43,936 bases of DNA from Thiogranum sp. (GTDB lineage Bacteria > Pseudomonadota > Gammaproteobacteria > DSM-19610): positions 1-43,936 of the forward strand of contig JAGFJP010000105.1 in assembly GCA_024102665.1 (NCBI GenBank), read 5' to 3'. Below, piece after piece: positions 34,587 through 41,007 of the stretch (position 1 is its first letter; each line of letters begins with the position of its first letter). Under the pieces are notes generated by a model. The model was not told the origin of the DNA, made no database searches, and saw only the letters and a list, made by a program, of their open reading frames with translations. The position numbers and the translations under genes are program-made.

Positions 34587-34725
34587 TGAATCGCCCCGGC
34601 TTTACCGGAGACTCCGTTTTTTTTTATGAGAGGATGGAGTCGTGAACAAGACGACGAGATATTCCCCGGAAGTACGGGAGCGGGCGGTTCAGATGCTGTT
34701 GATTTGCGCGGATCGGGGGCTATTC
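34587..34725 (+). mobile_element. IS3-family remnant: left end and start of orfA
   Basis: TGAATCGCCCCGG followed by CCGGAGACTCC resembles the terminal repeat of IS3-group elements. After it a GTG at 34642 opens VNKTTRYSPEVRERAVQMLL, the N-terminus of an OrfA helix-turn-helix transposase subunit. Similarity then stops and the frame ends at a TGA near 34754. No orfB or right end is visible, so the element is a dead fragment. Confidence 0.55.
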
Positions 34726-34778
34726 TTGACAAAAGCGGTTTCTCAATCCTCGTGACATATTGTAAATGGAGGTCCGTT

Positions 34779-35084
34779 ATGAAATATCTTCGTAAACTGC
34801 TAGGTTTATTGGTAATTTATGGGGCTTCTTTTGCGGTGCATGCCGGTTGTGAGCATGAGGGAGTGACCTATGACGAGGGTGCAACTATCTGCTCCGGCGG
34901 GTGGCTGATGCAATGCACGTCTGCGGGGTATTGGAGCACCATTGGGGCCTGCCGACAGGAGGATCGAAAAAACCTGTCTTCGCCATCGGTGGAGTCACTC
35001 GGCCTGGGAACGGAAGTAGCTCGGATGTCGGCTTTGACGGAGACTCAAGGTATGACCGGCAATTCTTTCTTGCTCGTTAAATGA
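34779..35084 (+). CDS. Small secreted Cys-rich protein (DUF1496-like)
   Basis: The 101-residue product starts at an ATG behind GGAGGT and has a signal peptide (LRKLLGLLVIYGASFAVHA-G). A short domain with five cysteines (GCEHEGVTYDEGATICSG, QCTSAGYWSTIGAC) resembles DUF1496/YnjH, a small periplasmic family with the same YxEGAxI motif. The last ~40 residues are Ser- and Leu-rich without pattern. Function unknown. It follows directly after the IS3 remnant and has lower GC than the genes left of the island. Confidence 0.65.
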   Translation: MKYLRKLLGLLVIYGASFAVHAGCEHEGVTYDEGATICSGGWLMQCTSAGYWSTIGACRQEDRKNLSSPSVESLGLGTEVARMSALTETQGMTGNSFLLVK

Positions 35085-35168
35085 GAGGTCTTTGTCGAAG
35101 CAGTGCGGATGCTCGGCTTCGTGTACGGTTCTCAGGCAGCGCTACTCAAGAGCGGAGGAAACAACAAT

Positions 35169-35600
35169 ATGAAAACGAGTGTCACGGTAACTTTATGTAG
35201 CCTGGTTGTTGCGAGTCCCGGAATTTCGCTGGGGGCTAGCGAATGGATTCAAGGGGTCTGGAATTGCGAACAATACTCGAGCAACCCGGTGATGCAATGC
35301 CGTGCCCAAGGTCAAACTCGATACTCCGGCAGTAACTATGAGTCTGAGACAACAATGAATTGCAACACCGGATCAATGCAGGCATCCACCTGGGGTACCT
35401 ATTCGCTGAAAGGCAAAGGTAATAACTGGTCGATTACCTACAAGCCGGAAGGATCAGTTCCTTCAGGGATGAAACTCAAGCCTTCGACGAAAACCCTCCA
35501 GGTGAGCGAAGATCGACGAATGATTACTTCCCGGATATCCAGTCGCCTTGAAGATGGAACGCAAATATCAGAGGAAAGCCGATGCCAGAAGATCCAGTGA
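35169..35600 (+). CDS. Secreted protein of unknown function
   Basis: The 143-residue product has a signal peptide (TVTLCSLVVASPGISLGA-S) and a beta-rich mature domain with four cysteines (WNCEQY, MQCRAQ, MNCNTG and the final SRCQKIQ) that can form two disulfides. The pattern (small exported, beta strands, GTYSLKGKGNNWSITY) is reminiscent of DUF3617-like or lipocalin-like proteins but not close enough to name. GGAGGAAA lies upstream of the ATG with long spacing. It is probably co-transcribed with the DUF1496-like gene 84 bp upstream. Confidence 0.6.
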   Translation: MKTSVTVTLCSLVVASPGISLGASEWIQGVWNCEQYSSNPVMQCRAQGQTRYSGSNYESETTMNCNTGSMQASTWGTYSLKGKGNNWSITYKPEGSVPSGMKLKPSTKTLQVSEDRRMITSRISSRLEDGTQISEESRCQKIQ

Positions 35601-35639
35601 GCGGAAAAAAAGGACCAAATCCCCGGGGATTGCGACGCA

Positions 35640-35883
35640 TCCAGCGTCCTGTTGACGGCCGATCCCACACATGCTCCAGGGCCGGCCAGAGTTTCTCAAC
35701 CAAACGGACGGTGCCCTCCGCGCCAGGAATCGGGCCCTTCTTCGCGACCTTTTTGATCGTGGAAACAGCCTCGCGAAGCCGCTGGCACGCCAGACTCGAC
35801 GACTTCCAGCCGTAGGCGCCGGCTCTAAACCTTGCTGGAAAGGTCCATTTGTCGCTCGATATGTCTGCGGCGTTTTCCCTCAT
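35640..35883 (-). pseudogene. Broken third gene of the higBA operon
   Basis: An ATG at 35883 overlaps the higA stop (ATGA) and opens a plausible protein: KWTFPARFRAGAYGWKSSSL, then REAVSTIKKVAKK and LVEKLWPALEHV. There the reading leaves frame: the neighbouring frame continues with GSAVNRTLDA before similarity is lost against the convergent secreted-protein gene. A short deletion with frameshift followed by truncation explains this. The intact protein family was not recognised. The frame continues nominally to 35524. Confidence 0.5.
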
Positions 35884-36230
35884 GCAATAAGACAGTCGTA
35901 CGGAATCTTCAAACCCTCGTGCAGCTTCTTGATCATACCCAGCGTCAGACTGCGCTTTTTATTCAGCACCTCTGACACGCGTCCACTCGTTCCGATATAC
36001 GCCTCGAGATCTTTGCGCGACAGGCTTTTTTGCTCCATCAAAAACTTGATCGCGTCAACAGGATCCGACGCGGGAATCGCATAGTGTTCATCTTCATACT
36101 TCTCAACGAGCAGCATCAAGACATCCAGCTCATCACCTTTTTGCGTATTGGGTTTTGCGCCCCATAGCTCATCGATACGCTTTAACGCACGGTTCAGCTC
36201 ACGGTCGTTTCGAATGGGCTTCAGTTTCAT
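35880..36230 (-). CDS. higA: HigA-type antitoxin (HTH)
   Basis: The 116-residue protein has an N-terminal helical region (KLKPIRNDRELNRALKRIDE) and a C-terminal XRE-type helix-turn-helix (KSLSRKDLEAYIGTSGRVSEV, residues ~74-95, then LNKKRSLTLGMIKKLHEGL). This is the layout of HigA2-like antitoxins that bind HigB and repress the operon. It starts 8 bp after the toxin stop, the usual toxin-first order of hig loci. Its stop overlaps the start of the broken third gene. Confidence 0.88.
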   Translation of the reverse strand: MKLKPIRNDRELNRALKRIDELWGAKPNTQKGDELDVLMLLVEKYEDEHYAIPASDPVDAIKFLMEQKSLSRKDLEAYIGTSGRVSEVLNKKRSLTLGMIKKLHEGLKIPYDCLIA

Positions 36231-36238
36231 TTCAAACC

Positions 36239-36544
36239 TCAGATACGCTCAATATCCACAATTTCGTCATATTCCCTATGAGTCCCAACGAACTGAATCA
36301 GCATTCCATGCCGAACATAGTCCATATGCACTACGATTCTGTATTTGTTACCGCATAGATTAAACACCACGCGATTGCTCTTTAAGATGCTCGCATTACG
36401 CAAATCCGCCTTCAACGCGTGTGGCGTATTCCATTCTGCTTTCGCACAAAAGTTGCACCACTCCGTCATTTGCTTTTTCGCATCGCTGTATCTTCGGTTA
36501 CTTTCCCAAAATTGTCTCAGCTTGGACTTTGCGATCACCCTCAT
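36239..36544 (-). CDS. higB: HigB-family mRNA-interferase toxin
   Basis: From the ATG at 36544 (AAGGGTG upstream) the 101-residue protein matches HigB of the RelE/HigB-2 type: MRVIAKSKLRQFWESN, KAEWNTPHALKADL, VVFNLCGNKYRIVVHMDYV, and IQFVGTHREYDEIVDIERI. These toxins cut mRNA on the ribosome; the C-terminal HxxYD histidine and tyrosine are present. The frame is open to 36796, but the extra 84 residues have no relatives in the family and no ribosome site, so the shorter start is used. Confidence 0.88.
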   Translation of the reverse strand: MRVIAKSKLRQFWESNRRYSDAKKQMTEWCNFCAKAEWNTPHALKADLRNASILKSNRVVFNLCGNKYRIVVHMDYVRHGMLIQFVGTHREYDEIVDIERI

Positions 36545-36886
36545 CGATACACCCTTGCAGGCTCCCATTTTGGGAGGTTTTCCTGAGAGGGCCGCGGGTG
36601 GTTCCCTGGCCCGAGACCAAGGAAATATCTGGAATCCGACCTCGGATAAATAAGGTGTCGTGTAGGCGGGGCAGCGATCTATCTGCGTCAGCGTGACGCC
36701 ATACGCTGTCCATACGCATAAGTCACACCGGGAGATGACATCACACGTGGAAAGTGTGGCATCGGACGGATTAGGCGAACCCCTGTGGCTTTTCATCTGG
36801 AAATCAGCTGATTACACACCTACGTAGCTCAGCAGAATCCTTATGACGATCTTTTATTTTTATTCCTGGGTACTTGGAAGCCAATA

Positions 36887-36948
36887 TGGCGTCCCCAAGG
36901 GGAGGCCGGGGATTGCCTGTGTTGAGGGCCGCCTCCGAATTTGTGCTG
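36887..36948 (-). repeat. Repeat R3: tRNA-Glu 3'-end core plus conserved tail
   Basis: It has the same 17-bp core as R2 and a near-identical tail: the first 43 bp match R4 at all but one position, and similarity continues more loosely to a GTGCTG at the far end. No hairpin adjoins it. It separates the HigBA module from the nucleotidyltransferase module. Confidence 0.7.
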
Positions 36949-36960
36949 TCATAACTCATT

Positions 36961-36990
36961 TATACGGAGTATTTAAAGATTCTCCGTATA
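36961..36990. promoter_or_regulatory. Operator-like dyad O1
   Basis: TATACGGAG and CTCCGTATA are perfect 9-bp arms 12 bp apart. The same core (TATACGGA / TCCGTATA) forms dyad O2 48 bp downstream, which suggests a dimeric or tetrameric repressor binding twice. Confidence 0.6.
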
Positions 36991-37009
36991 GACTACTATA
37001 CAGGACTTG

Positions 37010-37045
37010 AATTATACGGAGTCTTGGGTAATATTCCGTATAATT
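37010..37045. promoter_or_regulatory. Operator-like dyad O2 overlapping a -10 box
   Basis: AATTATACGGA and TCCGTATAATT are perfect 11-bp arms 14 bp apart. The right arm contains TATAAT (37039-37044), 17 nt before the ATG of the nucleotidyltransferase gene, so a protein bound here would cover the -10. A matching -35 is not evident. Confidence 0.6.
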
Positions 37046-37061
37046 CTATTGGCTACGCGAC

Positions 37062-38087
37062 ATGCAAAGACTCCCACATACCACGCAACTTCTGTATGCA
37101 GAACTGCTTCAGCAGTGCGCAATCGCACTGCCGAATCAGCGCGGGGTTTCATTTGTGACCAAGACGGTCGGCGGCAACCAGTACTGGTATATGGAACTGG
37201 TGGTGGGCAGTACCAAGCGTCAGTATTCCCTTGGCCGAGACACCGATGAACTTCGCGCGCTGATAGAAAAACAGAAAAAGCTGTTTTCCCAGGCTGCCCC
37301 GGATTTAAAACAGCGTGAGAAACTGGTTGCCATGCTGGTGACTGGCGGCGGGTTCGCGCCCGGTGGTTCCGATGGGCGGGTCCTGGAAGTGTTGGCCCAG
37401 GCAGGCACTTTTCTGACAGGTGGCGTATTGGTAGGTTCTCATGCCTTTAATACCTACGGCAACATGCTGGGTGTGAGTTGGGCATCCGCTGCCATGCAAA
37501 CCCAGGATATGGATCTCGCGAGCCTTCACCAGATAGAAATAGCCATGCGCCGGGATGCCCCCGACGTGAAATCTGTTTTACTGGAATCCGGAATGGGATT
37601 TTTTGAGGTGCCAGCATTGAATCCGAAATCGCCATCCACCAGTTTCAAGTTGCGCGGACAGGAGTTTAAAGTGGACATATTGACGCCACTCGAAGGTCCG
37701 AACACAAGCAAACCGGTGCACCTGCCACACTTCAAGACCTTTGCTCATCCCATGCGCTTTCTGGAATATCTGCTCGATGATAGCCAGGATGCTGTCATTC
37801 CTTTTCGTAGTGGCGTACTCGTCAATGTACCGAGTCCGGCGCGTTTTGCCCTGCATAAACTCGTCGTTTCCCAACGTCGTCCCGTTGCGCAACAGACCAA
37901 GGCAAACAAGGATATTCAGCAGGCCGAAGAGCTGCTGACAGTGTTGCTGGAAGATCGACCGGGTGATGTGTGGATCGCGCTCGAGGCGGCTCAAGGCATG
38001 CCGGATAAGTTTCAGCAGCAACTGGCTGGAGGAATGAGTCGCTTACCCGCGGGTGTTAAGCAGATCCTGAAAAACCATGGCGACTGA
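37062..38087 (+). CDS. GSU2403-type nucleotidyltransferase-fold protein
   Basis: The 341-residue protein contains LVGSHAFNTYGNMLGV followed by TQDMDLA, the G-S...D-x-D arrangement of the nucleotidyltransferase fold, and later regions (FKVDILTPLEG, FAHPMRFLEYLL, VPSPARFALHKLVVSQRR) typical of GSU2403-family proteins. The family is distantly related to AbiEii/MNT-type nucleotidyltransferases, some of which are toxins, but its role is not established. The ATG lacks a Shine-Dalgarno. The two dyads upstream indicate tight repression. No partner antitoxin was recognised; the small proteins downstream are candidates only by position. Confidence 0.8.
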   Translation: MQRLPHTTQLLYAELLQQCAIALPNQRGVSFVTKTVGGNQYWYMELVVGSTKRQYSLGRDTDELRALIEKQKKLFSQAAPDLKQREKLVAMLVTGGGFAPGGSDGRVLEVLAQAGTFLTGGVLVGSHAFNTYGNMLGVSWASAAMQTQDMDLASLHQIEIAMRRDAPDVKSVLLESGMGFFEVPALNPKSPSTSFKLRGQEFKVDILTPLEGPNTSKPVHLPHFKTFAHPMRFLEYLLDDSQDAVIPFRSGVLVNVPSPARFALHKLVVSQRRPVAQQTKANKDIQQAEELLTVLLEDRPGDVWIALEAAQGMPDKFQQQLAGGMSRLPAGVKQILKNHGD

Positions 38088-38134
38088 TAGCGCTGGCATT
38101 GCATCGCGGCCATGGAGGAGTGGCCAGGCTTAAG

Positions 38135-38233
38135 ATGATGCAACTGAATCGTCAGTTCATGCTATCAGCGTTATTGATCGGTGCCAGTTTGGGCTGCGCG
38201 CAGGGTCCGGGCGAAGCCGGTCGGGGCGTATGA
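38135..38233 (+). CDS. Possible 32-residue mini-lipoprotein
   Basis: Two adjacent ATGs (38135, 38138) open a frame with a short hydrophobic leader and a lipobox-like IGASLGC, followed by only ten residues. Its stop overlaps the start of the next small frame (ATGA at 38230). GGAG lies about 20 bases upstream, not optimally placed. It could be an entericidin-like mini-lipoprotein or chance. Confidence 0.35.
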   Translation: MMQLNRQFMLSALLIGASLGCAQGPGEAGRGV

Positions 38234-38364
38234 ATCACGAACGCTTTCACGGGTTCCGGTTCTTTTTTGTGGACGACAGGATTGACGTATACGTCATCTA
38301 CAAGAAGCCGGGATGGCCGAAGATACTCGATGCGGATATGGTTAAAATGCACTCCTCAGAGTGA
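38230..38364 (+). CDS. Possible 44-residue protein
   Basis: ATG at 38230 overlaps the preceding stop by 4 bp. The product has a coherent beta-like composition (HGFRFFFVDDRIDVYVIYKK, then PGWPKILDADMVKM). No relatives were recognised. Support comes only from the overlap layout and residue pattern. Confidence 0.35.
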   Translation: MNHERFHGFRFFFVDDRIDVYVIYKKPGWPKILDADMVKMHSSE

Positions 38365-38397
38365 CGGTAAACGTTGACTCAAAAGACCTGGAAGAAT

Positions 38398-39015
38398 ATG
38401 CGCAGCAAAGGAACCATAACCACCTGGAACGATGAGAAGGGCTTCGGCTTCATCACGCCTGTCAGCGGTGGGCAAGGTGTCTTCGTTCACATCAATGCCT
38501 TCAGCAACCGGCAGCGCCGTCCGGAGATCAATCAGTTGGTCACTTACGCCGTTTCTACCGACGCCAAGGGCCGACCATGCGCTATCAAAGCCACGCTGGC
38601 CGGCGATCGGCTTCCGGAAAGGAAGAAAGACTTGAATAGTTCACTATCGGTCGTTGTCGCCGCGTGCTTCCTGGCCATTGTGGGTGGTTCTGTTCTTGCA
38701 GCCGGGCTGCCGCCTCTGTTACTCGCCGTTTATATGGTAGCCAGCCTGCTCACGTTCATAGCGTACGCGGTAGATAAGTCAGCAGCCAGGAAAGGCGCCT
38801 GGCGCATCTCCGAAAACACGTTGCACTTGTTAGCGCTGACCGGGGGCTGGCCTGGTGCGCTAGCCGCTCAACACTCGCTGCGTCACAAGTCGAAAAAACA
38901 GTCCTTCCGCTCAGTATTTTGGTTAACGGTATTGGTGAACTGCGGGATATTCATCTGGCTGCTCACGCCGACCGGCGGTGGCACACTACGGGCGTTGATC
39001 GCCGGTGTCGCATGA
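38398..39015 (+). CDS. Cold-shock domain / DUF1294 membrane protein
   Basis: From the ATG at 38398 (GGAAG upstream) the 205-residue protein starts with a cold-shock domain: KGTITTWNDEKGFGFITP and GVFVHINAF, containing the RNP1-like KGFGFI and RNP2-like VFVHI motifs. After a charged linker come four hydrophobic spans that form DUF1294, with AYAVDKSAARKGAWRISENT and GGWPGALAAQHSLRHKS. This fusion is widespread in proteobacteria and links RNA binding to the membrane; its role is not known. A TTG at 38374 would add eight residues. Confidence 0.88.
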   Translation: MRSKGTITTWNDEKGFGFITPVSGGQGVFVHINAFSNRQRRPEINQLVTYAVSTDAKGRPCAIKATLAGDRLPERKKDLNSSLSVVVAACFLAIVGGSVLAAGLPPLLLAVYMVASLLTFIAYAVDKSAARKGAWRISENTLHLLALTGGWPGALAAQHSLRHKSKKQSFRSVFWLTVLVNCGIFIWLLTPTGGGTLRALIAGVA

Positions 39016-39149
39016 GGCTGAAAAGCCCCTTAATCCGCAGCGACTTATGAACGATTTAAATGCTGAGTGTTTGCCAGGGAGTCCCCGGAAACAGATAGAC
39101 GGTGCAGCCTGCTCCGCCAGACCGACCGTGATCAAAGCGCAGAAAAGGA

Positions 39150-39173
39150 AAAGCCCGGCGCAAGCCGGGCTTT
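39150..39173 (-). terminator. Hairpin with GCAA loop next to R4
   Basis: AAAGCCCGGC (39150-39159), loop GCAA and GCCGGGCTTT (39164-39173) form a perfect 10-bp stem. Read on the minus strand it is followed by TCCTTTTC, a terminator layout, and it lies 12 bp after the CCA of the tRNA-like end. This is where a tRNA-Glu terminator would sit. Confidence 0.7.
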
Positions 39174-39185
39174 GTGCTGTTGCAT

Positions 39186-39247
39186 TGGCGTCCCCAAGGG
39201 AAGGCCGGGGATTGCCTGTGTTGAGGGCGGCTTCAAGGCTAGTGCTG
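39186..39247 (-). repeat. Repeat R4: tRNA-Glu 3'-end core, conserved tail, tRNA-like terminator
   Basis: It has the core with one change (AAGGGA for AAGGGG) and the conserved tail of R2/R3. With the adjacent hairpin it is the most complete copy: tail, tRNA-like end with CCA, spacer and terminator in the order expected downstream of a minus-strand tRNA-Glu. The tRNA body itself is absent. Confidence 0.7.
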
Positions 39248-39440
39248 GAACAGGATAAGGAATGACAGCAGCAGTTACAGGATGTAACGTTTGAATCCAT
39301 GTGGTTAAGGACTGGCGAGAACCCTCCGAAGCTGTTGCTCTACGGTTATTTGATTTAACTTCGCCTGCTATACAATATCTTGTTGACATACCAGTTACTC
39401 GGTGTTATATCTTGTGCTTGCTTATAACCCGCCGTTTTCT

Positions 39441-39469
39441 TTGACCGACGGTTTCAGTCCCTATAAAAT
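39441..39469 (+). promoter_or_regulatory. Sigma-70 promoter of the mqsR-mqsA-secB-like operon
   Basis: TTGACC (39441-39446), a 17-bp spacer and TAAAAT (39464-39469; TATAAA overlaps it) match five of six positions in each box. The start is expected near 39476, placing the MqsA palindrome just downstream. Confidence 0.55.
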
Positions 39470-39487
39470 CGTGCGCTAAACCCAATT

Positions 39488-39500
39488 AACCATAATGGTT
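39488..39500. promoter_or_regulatory. MqsA-type operator palindrome
   Basis: AACCAT-A-ATGGTT is a perfect palindrome with the AACC...GGTT ends that MqsA-type antitoxins recognise. It lies between the predicted promoter and the mqsR start, where it could serve autorepression. Confidence 0.6.
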
Positions 39501-39505
39501 GAAAA

Positions 39506-39829
39506 TTGAGCGCTCAGACCTCAATATATGACTTAGCTGACGTTCGAAGGATTGCGCAGACGGGGAACATTAACCTGGAGCGTAATGCCAACAGGGACTC
39601 AAGAAATCATATGTTCTTTGACCAAGACATCGTTCGATGCTTGGGTATGCTGACGCCTGAAAACTTCTATAAGCGTCTCGCGTACGATCTGGGCAATGGG
39701 AAACGGATCGAATTCGATGTGTACAAGATAGTATGTCCGAACTCAAATGCTGATGATATTCCGATGTATGTGAAACTGCGTATCAGTGCAAATAATTGGA
39801 TATTCATCGGTTCGTTTAAACCTGAGTAG
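39506..39829 (+). CDS. mqsR: MqsR-family toxin
   Basis: The 107-residue protein follows the MqsR pattern: an N-terminal YDLADVRRIAQTGNI helix, a central DQDIVRCLGMLTPENFYKRL, then EFDVYKIVC, MYVKLRI and a closing strand NNWIFIGSFKPE, matching the KITV-LIVSFKEK end of E. coli MqsR (98 residues). MqsR is a RelE-fold ribonuclease that cuts mRNA at GCU-type sites. The start must be the TTG at 39506, because an in-frame stop lies immediately upstream and the first ATG is at residue 36. Weak initiation suits a toxin made at low level. It is followed by mqsA after 11 bp. Confidence 0.85.
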   Translation: MSAQTSIYDLADVRRIAQTGNINLERNANRDSRNHMFFDQDIVRCLGMLTPENFYKRLAYDLGNGKRIEFDVYKIVCPNSNADDIPMYVKLRISANNWIFIGSFKPE

Positions 39830-39840
39830 TAAAGACACAT

Positions 39841-40449
39841 ATGCCACTTGAACACGTAATATGCCCGGCTTGCGACTCTGCTTCTGTAGATGAGAAAACC
39901 AACGTTGAGAAATTCGAATATAAAGGCGCGGAGCTCGTAGTAGACAATTTCAAGTACTCGTTCTGTAATGAATGCGGTACAGAGTTCGTTACGCCAAAAC
40001 AAAGGAGGACGAACGACCAAAAGTTAAGAGATAAACAGCGACTATTCGATGGTCTCCTTCAAGGTCGCGAAATAAAGAGAATAAGAAACTCCCTCGGACT
40101 TACCCAGCATTACGCTGCGTTCCTTTTTGGCGGTGGCATCAACGCATTCTCCAAGTACGAAAAAGGAGACGTTGTGCAGAGTGTCGCAATGGATCGTCTT
40201 CTCCGGGTTACTGACGTTGTTCCAGGTGTTTTCGAAGCACTTATACTTATATCGGCAAAGCAGCGAGTTTCGCTAAGAACTCGCCAAATACCGGAAGTCA
40301 CTCTTTGCGCCTATGGAGAATGCCGCGATTCGGAACTAAACGTACCGCAAAGCAATATTATTCCTATTGGAAGCAGAAGTTCTAAGAAGCAAATGACCCC
40401 ATCTCGGCGAGTTGAACGCACTGCCTGGCAGCATGTGAACAATGAATAA
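39841..40449 (+). CDS. mqsA: MqsA-family antitoxin with C-terminal chaperone-addiction-like extension
   Basis: The 202-residue protein has an N-terminal zinc-binding domain with C8-PA-C11 and C42-NE-C45, then an XRE-type HTH (residues ~75-125: GREIKRIRNSLGLTQHYAAF and NAFSKYEKGDVVQSVAMDRL), as in MqsA. E. coli MqsA ends near residue 131; here ~70 further residues follow, polar and apparently poorly folded (QRVSLRTRQIPEVTLCAYGE, then Ser/Arg-rich). In toxin-antitoxin-chaperone systems the antitoxin carries such an extension, which is recognised by a SecB-like chaperone and makes the antitoxin unstable without it. The neighbouring SecB-like gene overlaps this one by 8 bp, fully consistent with that model. 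Confidence 0.88.
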   Translation: MPLEHVICPACDSASVDEKTNVEKFEYKGAELVVDNFKYSFCNECGTEFVTPKQRRTNDQKLRDKQRLFDGLLQGREIKRIRNSLGLTQHYAAFLFGGGINAFSKYEKGDVVQSVAMDRLLRVTDVVPGVFEALILISAKQRVSLRTRQIPEVTLCAYGECRDSELNVPQSNIIPIGSRSSKKQMTPSRRVERTAWQHVNNE

Positions 40450-40924
40450 GAACATTATCTCTTCTGCCACGAAAAAGCTCGAACTAATAAATATCGTCTT
40501 GCATGAGACAAGCTTAGAGCGAGCTAGTGATATTGACCCTTTGATCTACCCAGTGAATCTAAGTCAACAAGGGATGCTGTCCGTACGGGCTGAGGAAATC
40601 TCTTATGAATCTGCGGAAGACGAGACTATCAATGTTTTTAGAACGTATGTAAATTTGGGGATTCGCGCTGTCAAAGAAGGCGACGACGATGAGGATGACG
40701 AGGTTGAGATCTACTTTACGTTAGAAGCCACCTATCGGGTGGATTATAATCAAAAGAAGCCTCTATCAGCTGAAGAGGCAGATGAATTTTCAAAGTTCAA
40801 TTCGGTTCACAATGTGTGGCCCTTTTGGCGCCAGCATGTATTTGAAACGCTGAGGTCCGCTGATCTCCCAAAACTTCAAGTACCATTAATGCGCGGCATG
40901 GTTGAAAAGAAGTCGAAAAAATAG
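40442..40924 (+). CDS. SecB-like chaperone of a toxin-antitoxin-chaperone system
   Basis: The 160-residue protein has the SecB fold pattern: alternating beta strands (ISYESAEDETINVFRTYVNL, EVEIYFTLEATYRVDY) and the C-terminal helix block FSKFNSVHNVWPFWRQHVFE followed by LRSADLPKLQVPLM, which corresponds to the F-x-FN-x-V-x-x-WP-W-R block and LPxLxxP end of SecB (155 residues). It differs from housekeeping SecB in the N-terminal half and sits directly in the mqsRA operon. Solitary SecB-like proteins in such operons protect the antitoxin through its extension. Expected to act as a tetramer in the cytoplasm. Confidence 0.85.
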   Translation: MNKNIISSATKKLELINIVLHETSLERASDIDPLIYPVNLSQQGMLSVRAEEISYESAEDETINVFRTYVNLGIRAVKEGDDDEDDEVEIYFTLEATYRVDYNQKKPLSAEEADEFSKFNSVHNVWPFWRQHVFETLRSADLPKLQVPLMRGMVEKKSKK

Positions 40925-41007
40925 CTTCGCTATTCCCATGACACTACTCGCGCCTTATGTATTTGACCTGGTCCTCATCTTGACTAGCACACTGACCCCA
41001 CCCCAAA

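Larger units (their letters stand above)
36545..37061. other. Gene-free stretch with R3 and a double operator
   Basis: No gene is supported. The region holds the unmapped higBA promoter on the minus strand, repeat R3 (36887-36948), and two inverted repeats upstream of the nucleotidyltransferase gene (36961-37045). The part between 36600 and 36880 has no recognisable content. Confidence 0.5.
39016..39440. other. Gene-free stretch with R4 and its terminator
   Basis: No gene is supported. It holds the hairpin at 39150-39173, repeat R4 (39186-39247), and then marks the change to AT-rich DNA, which continues to the right edge. Confidence 0.5.

Noticed and set aside
34726-34763. TTGACA at 34726 as promoter of the DUF1496-like gene
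   Set aside because: No acceptable -10 lies 15-19 bp downstream; the first AT-rich candidates are 24-26 bp away.
36545-36796. N-terminal extension of HigB by 84 residues
   Set aside because: The extra segment has no HigB similarity and odd composition; the internal ATG at 36544 has AAGGG and matches the family start.
34231-39247. Repeats R2-R4 as integron attC sites
   Set aside because: No RYYYAAC/GTTRRRY pair is present, the repeats are direct copies rather than variable hairpins, and no intI is visible. Similarity to a tRNA-Glu end explains the core better.
39186-39247. A complete tRNA gene at R4
   Set aside because: Only the last 17 bases match; no anticodon arm, D-arm or 5' acceptor strand can be found in the flanking sequence.
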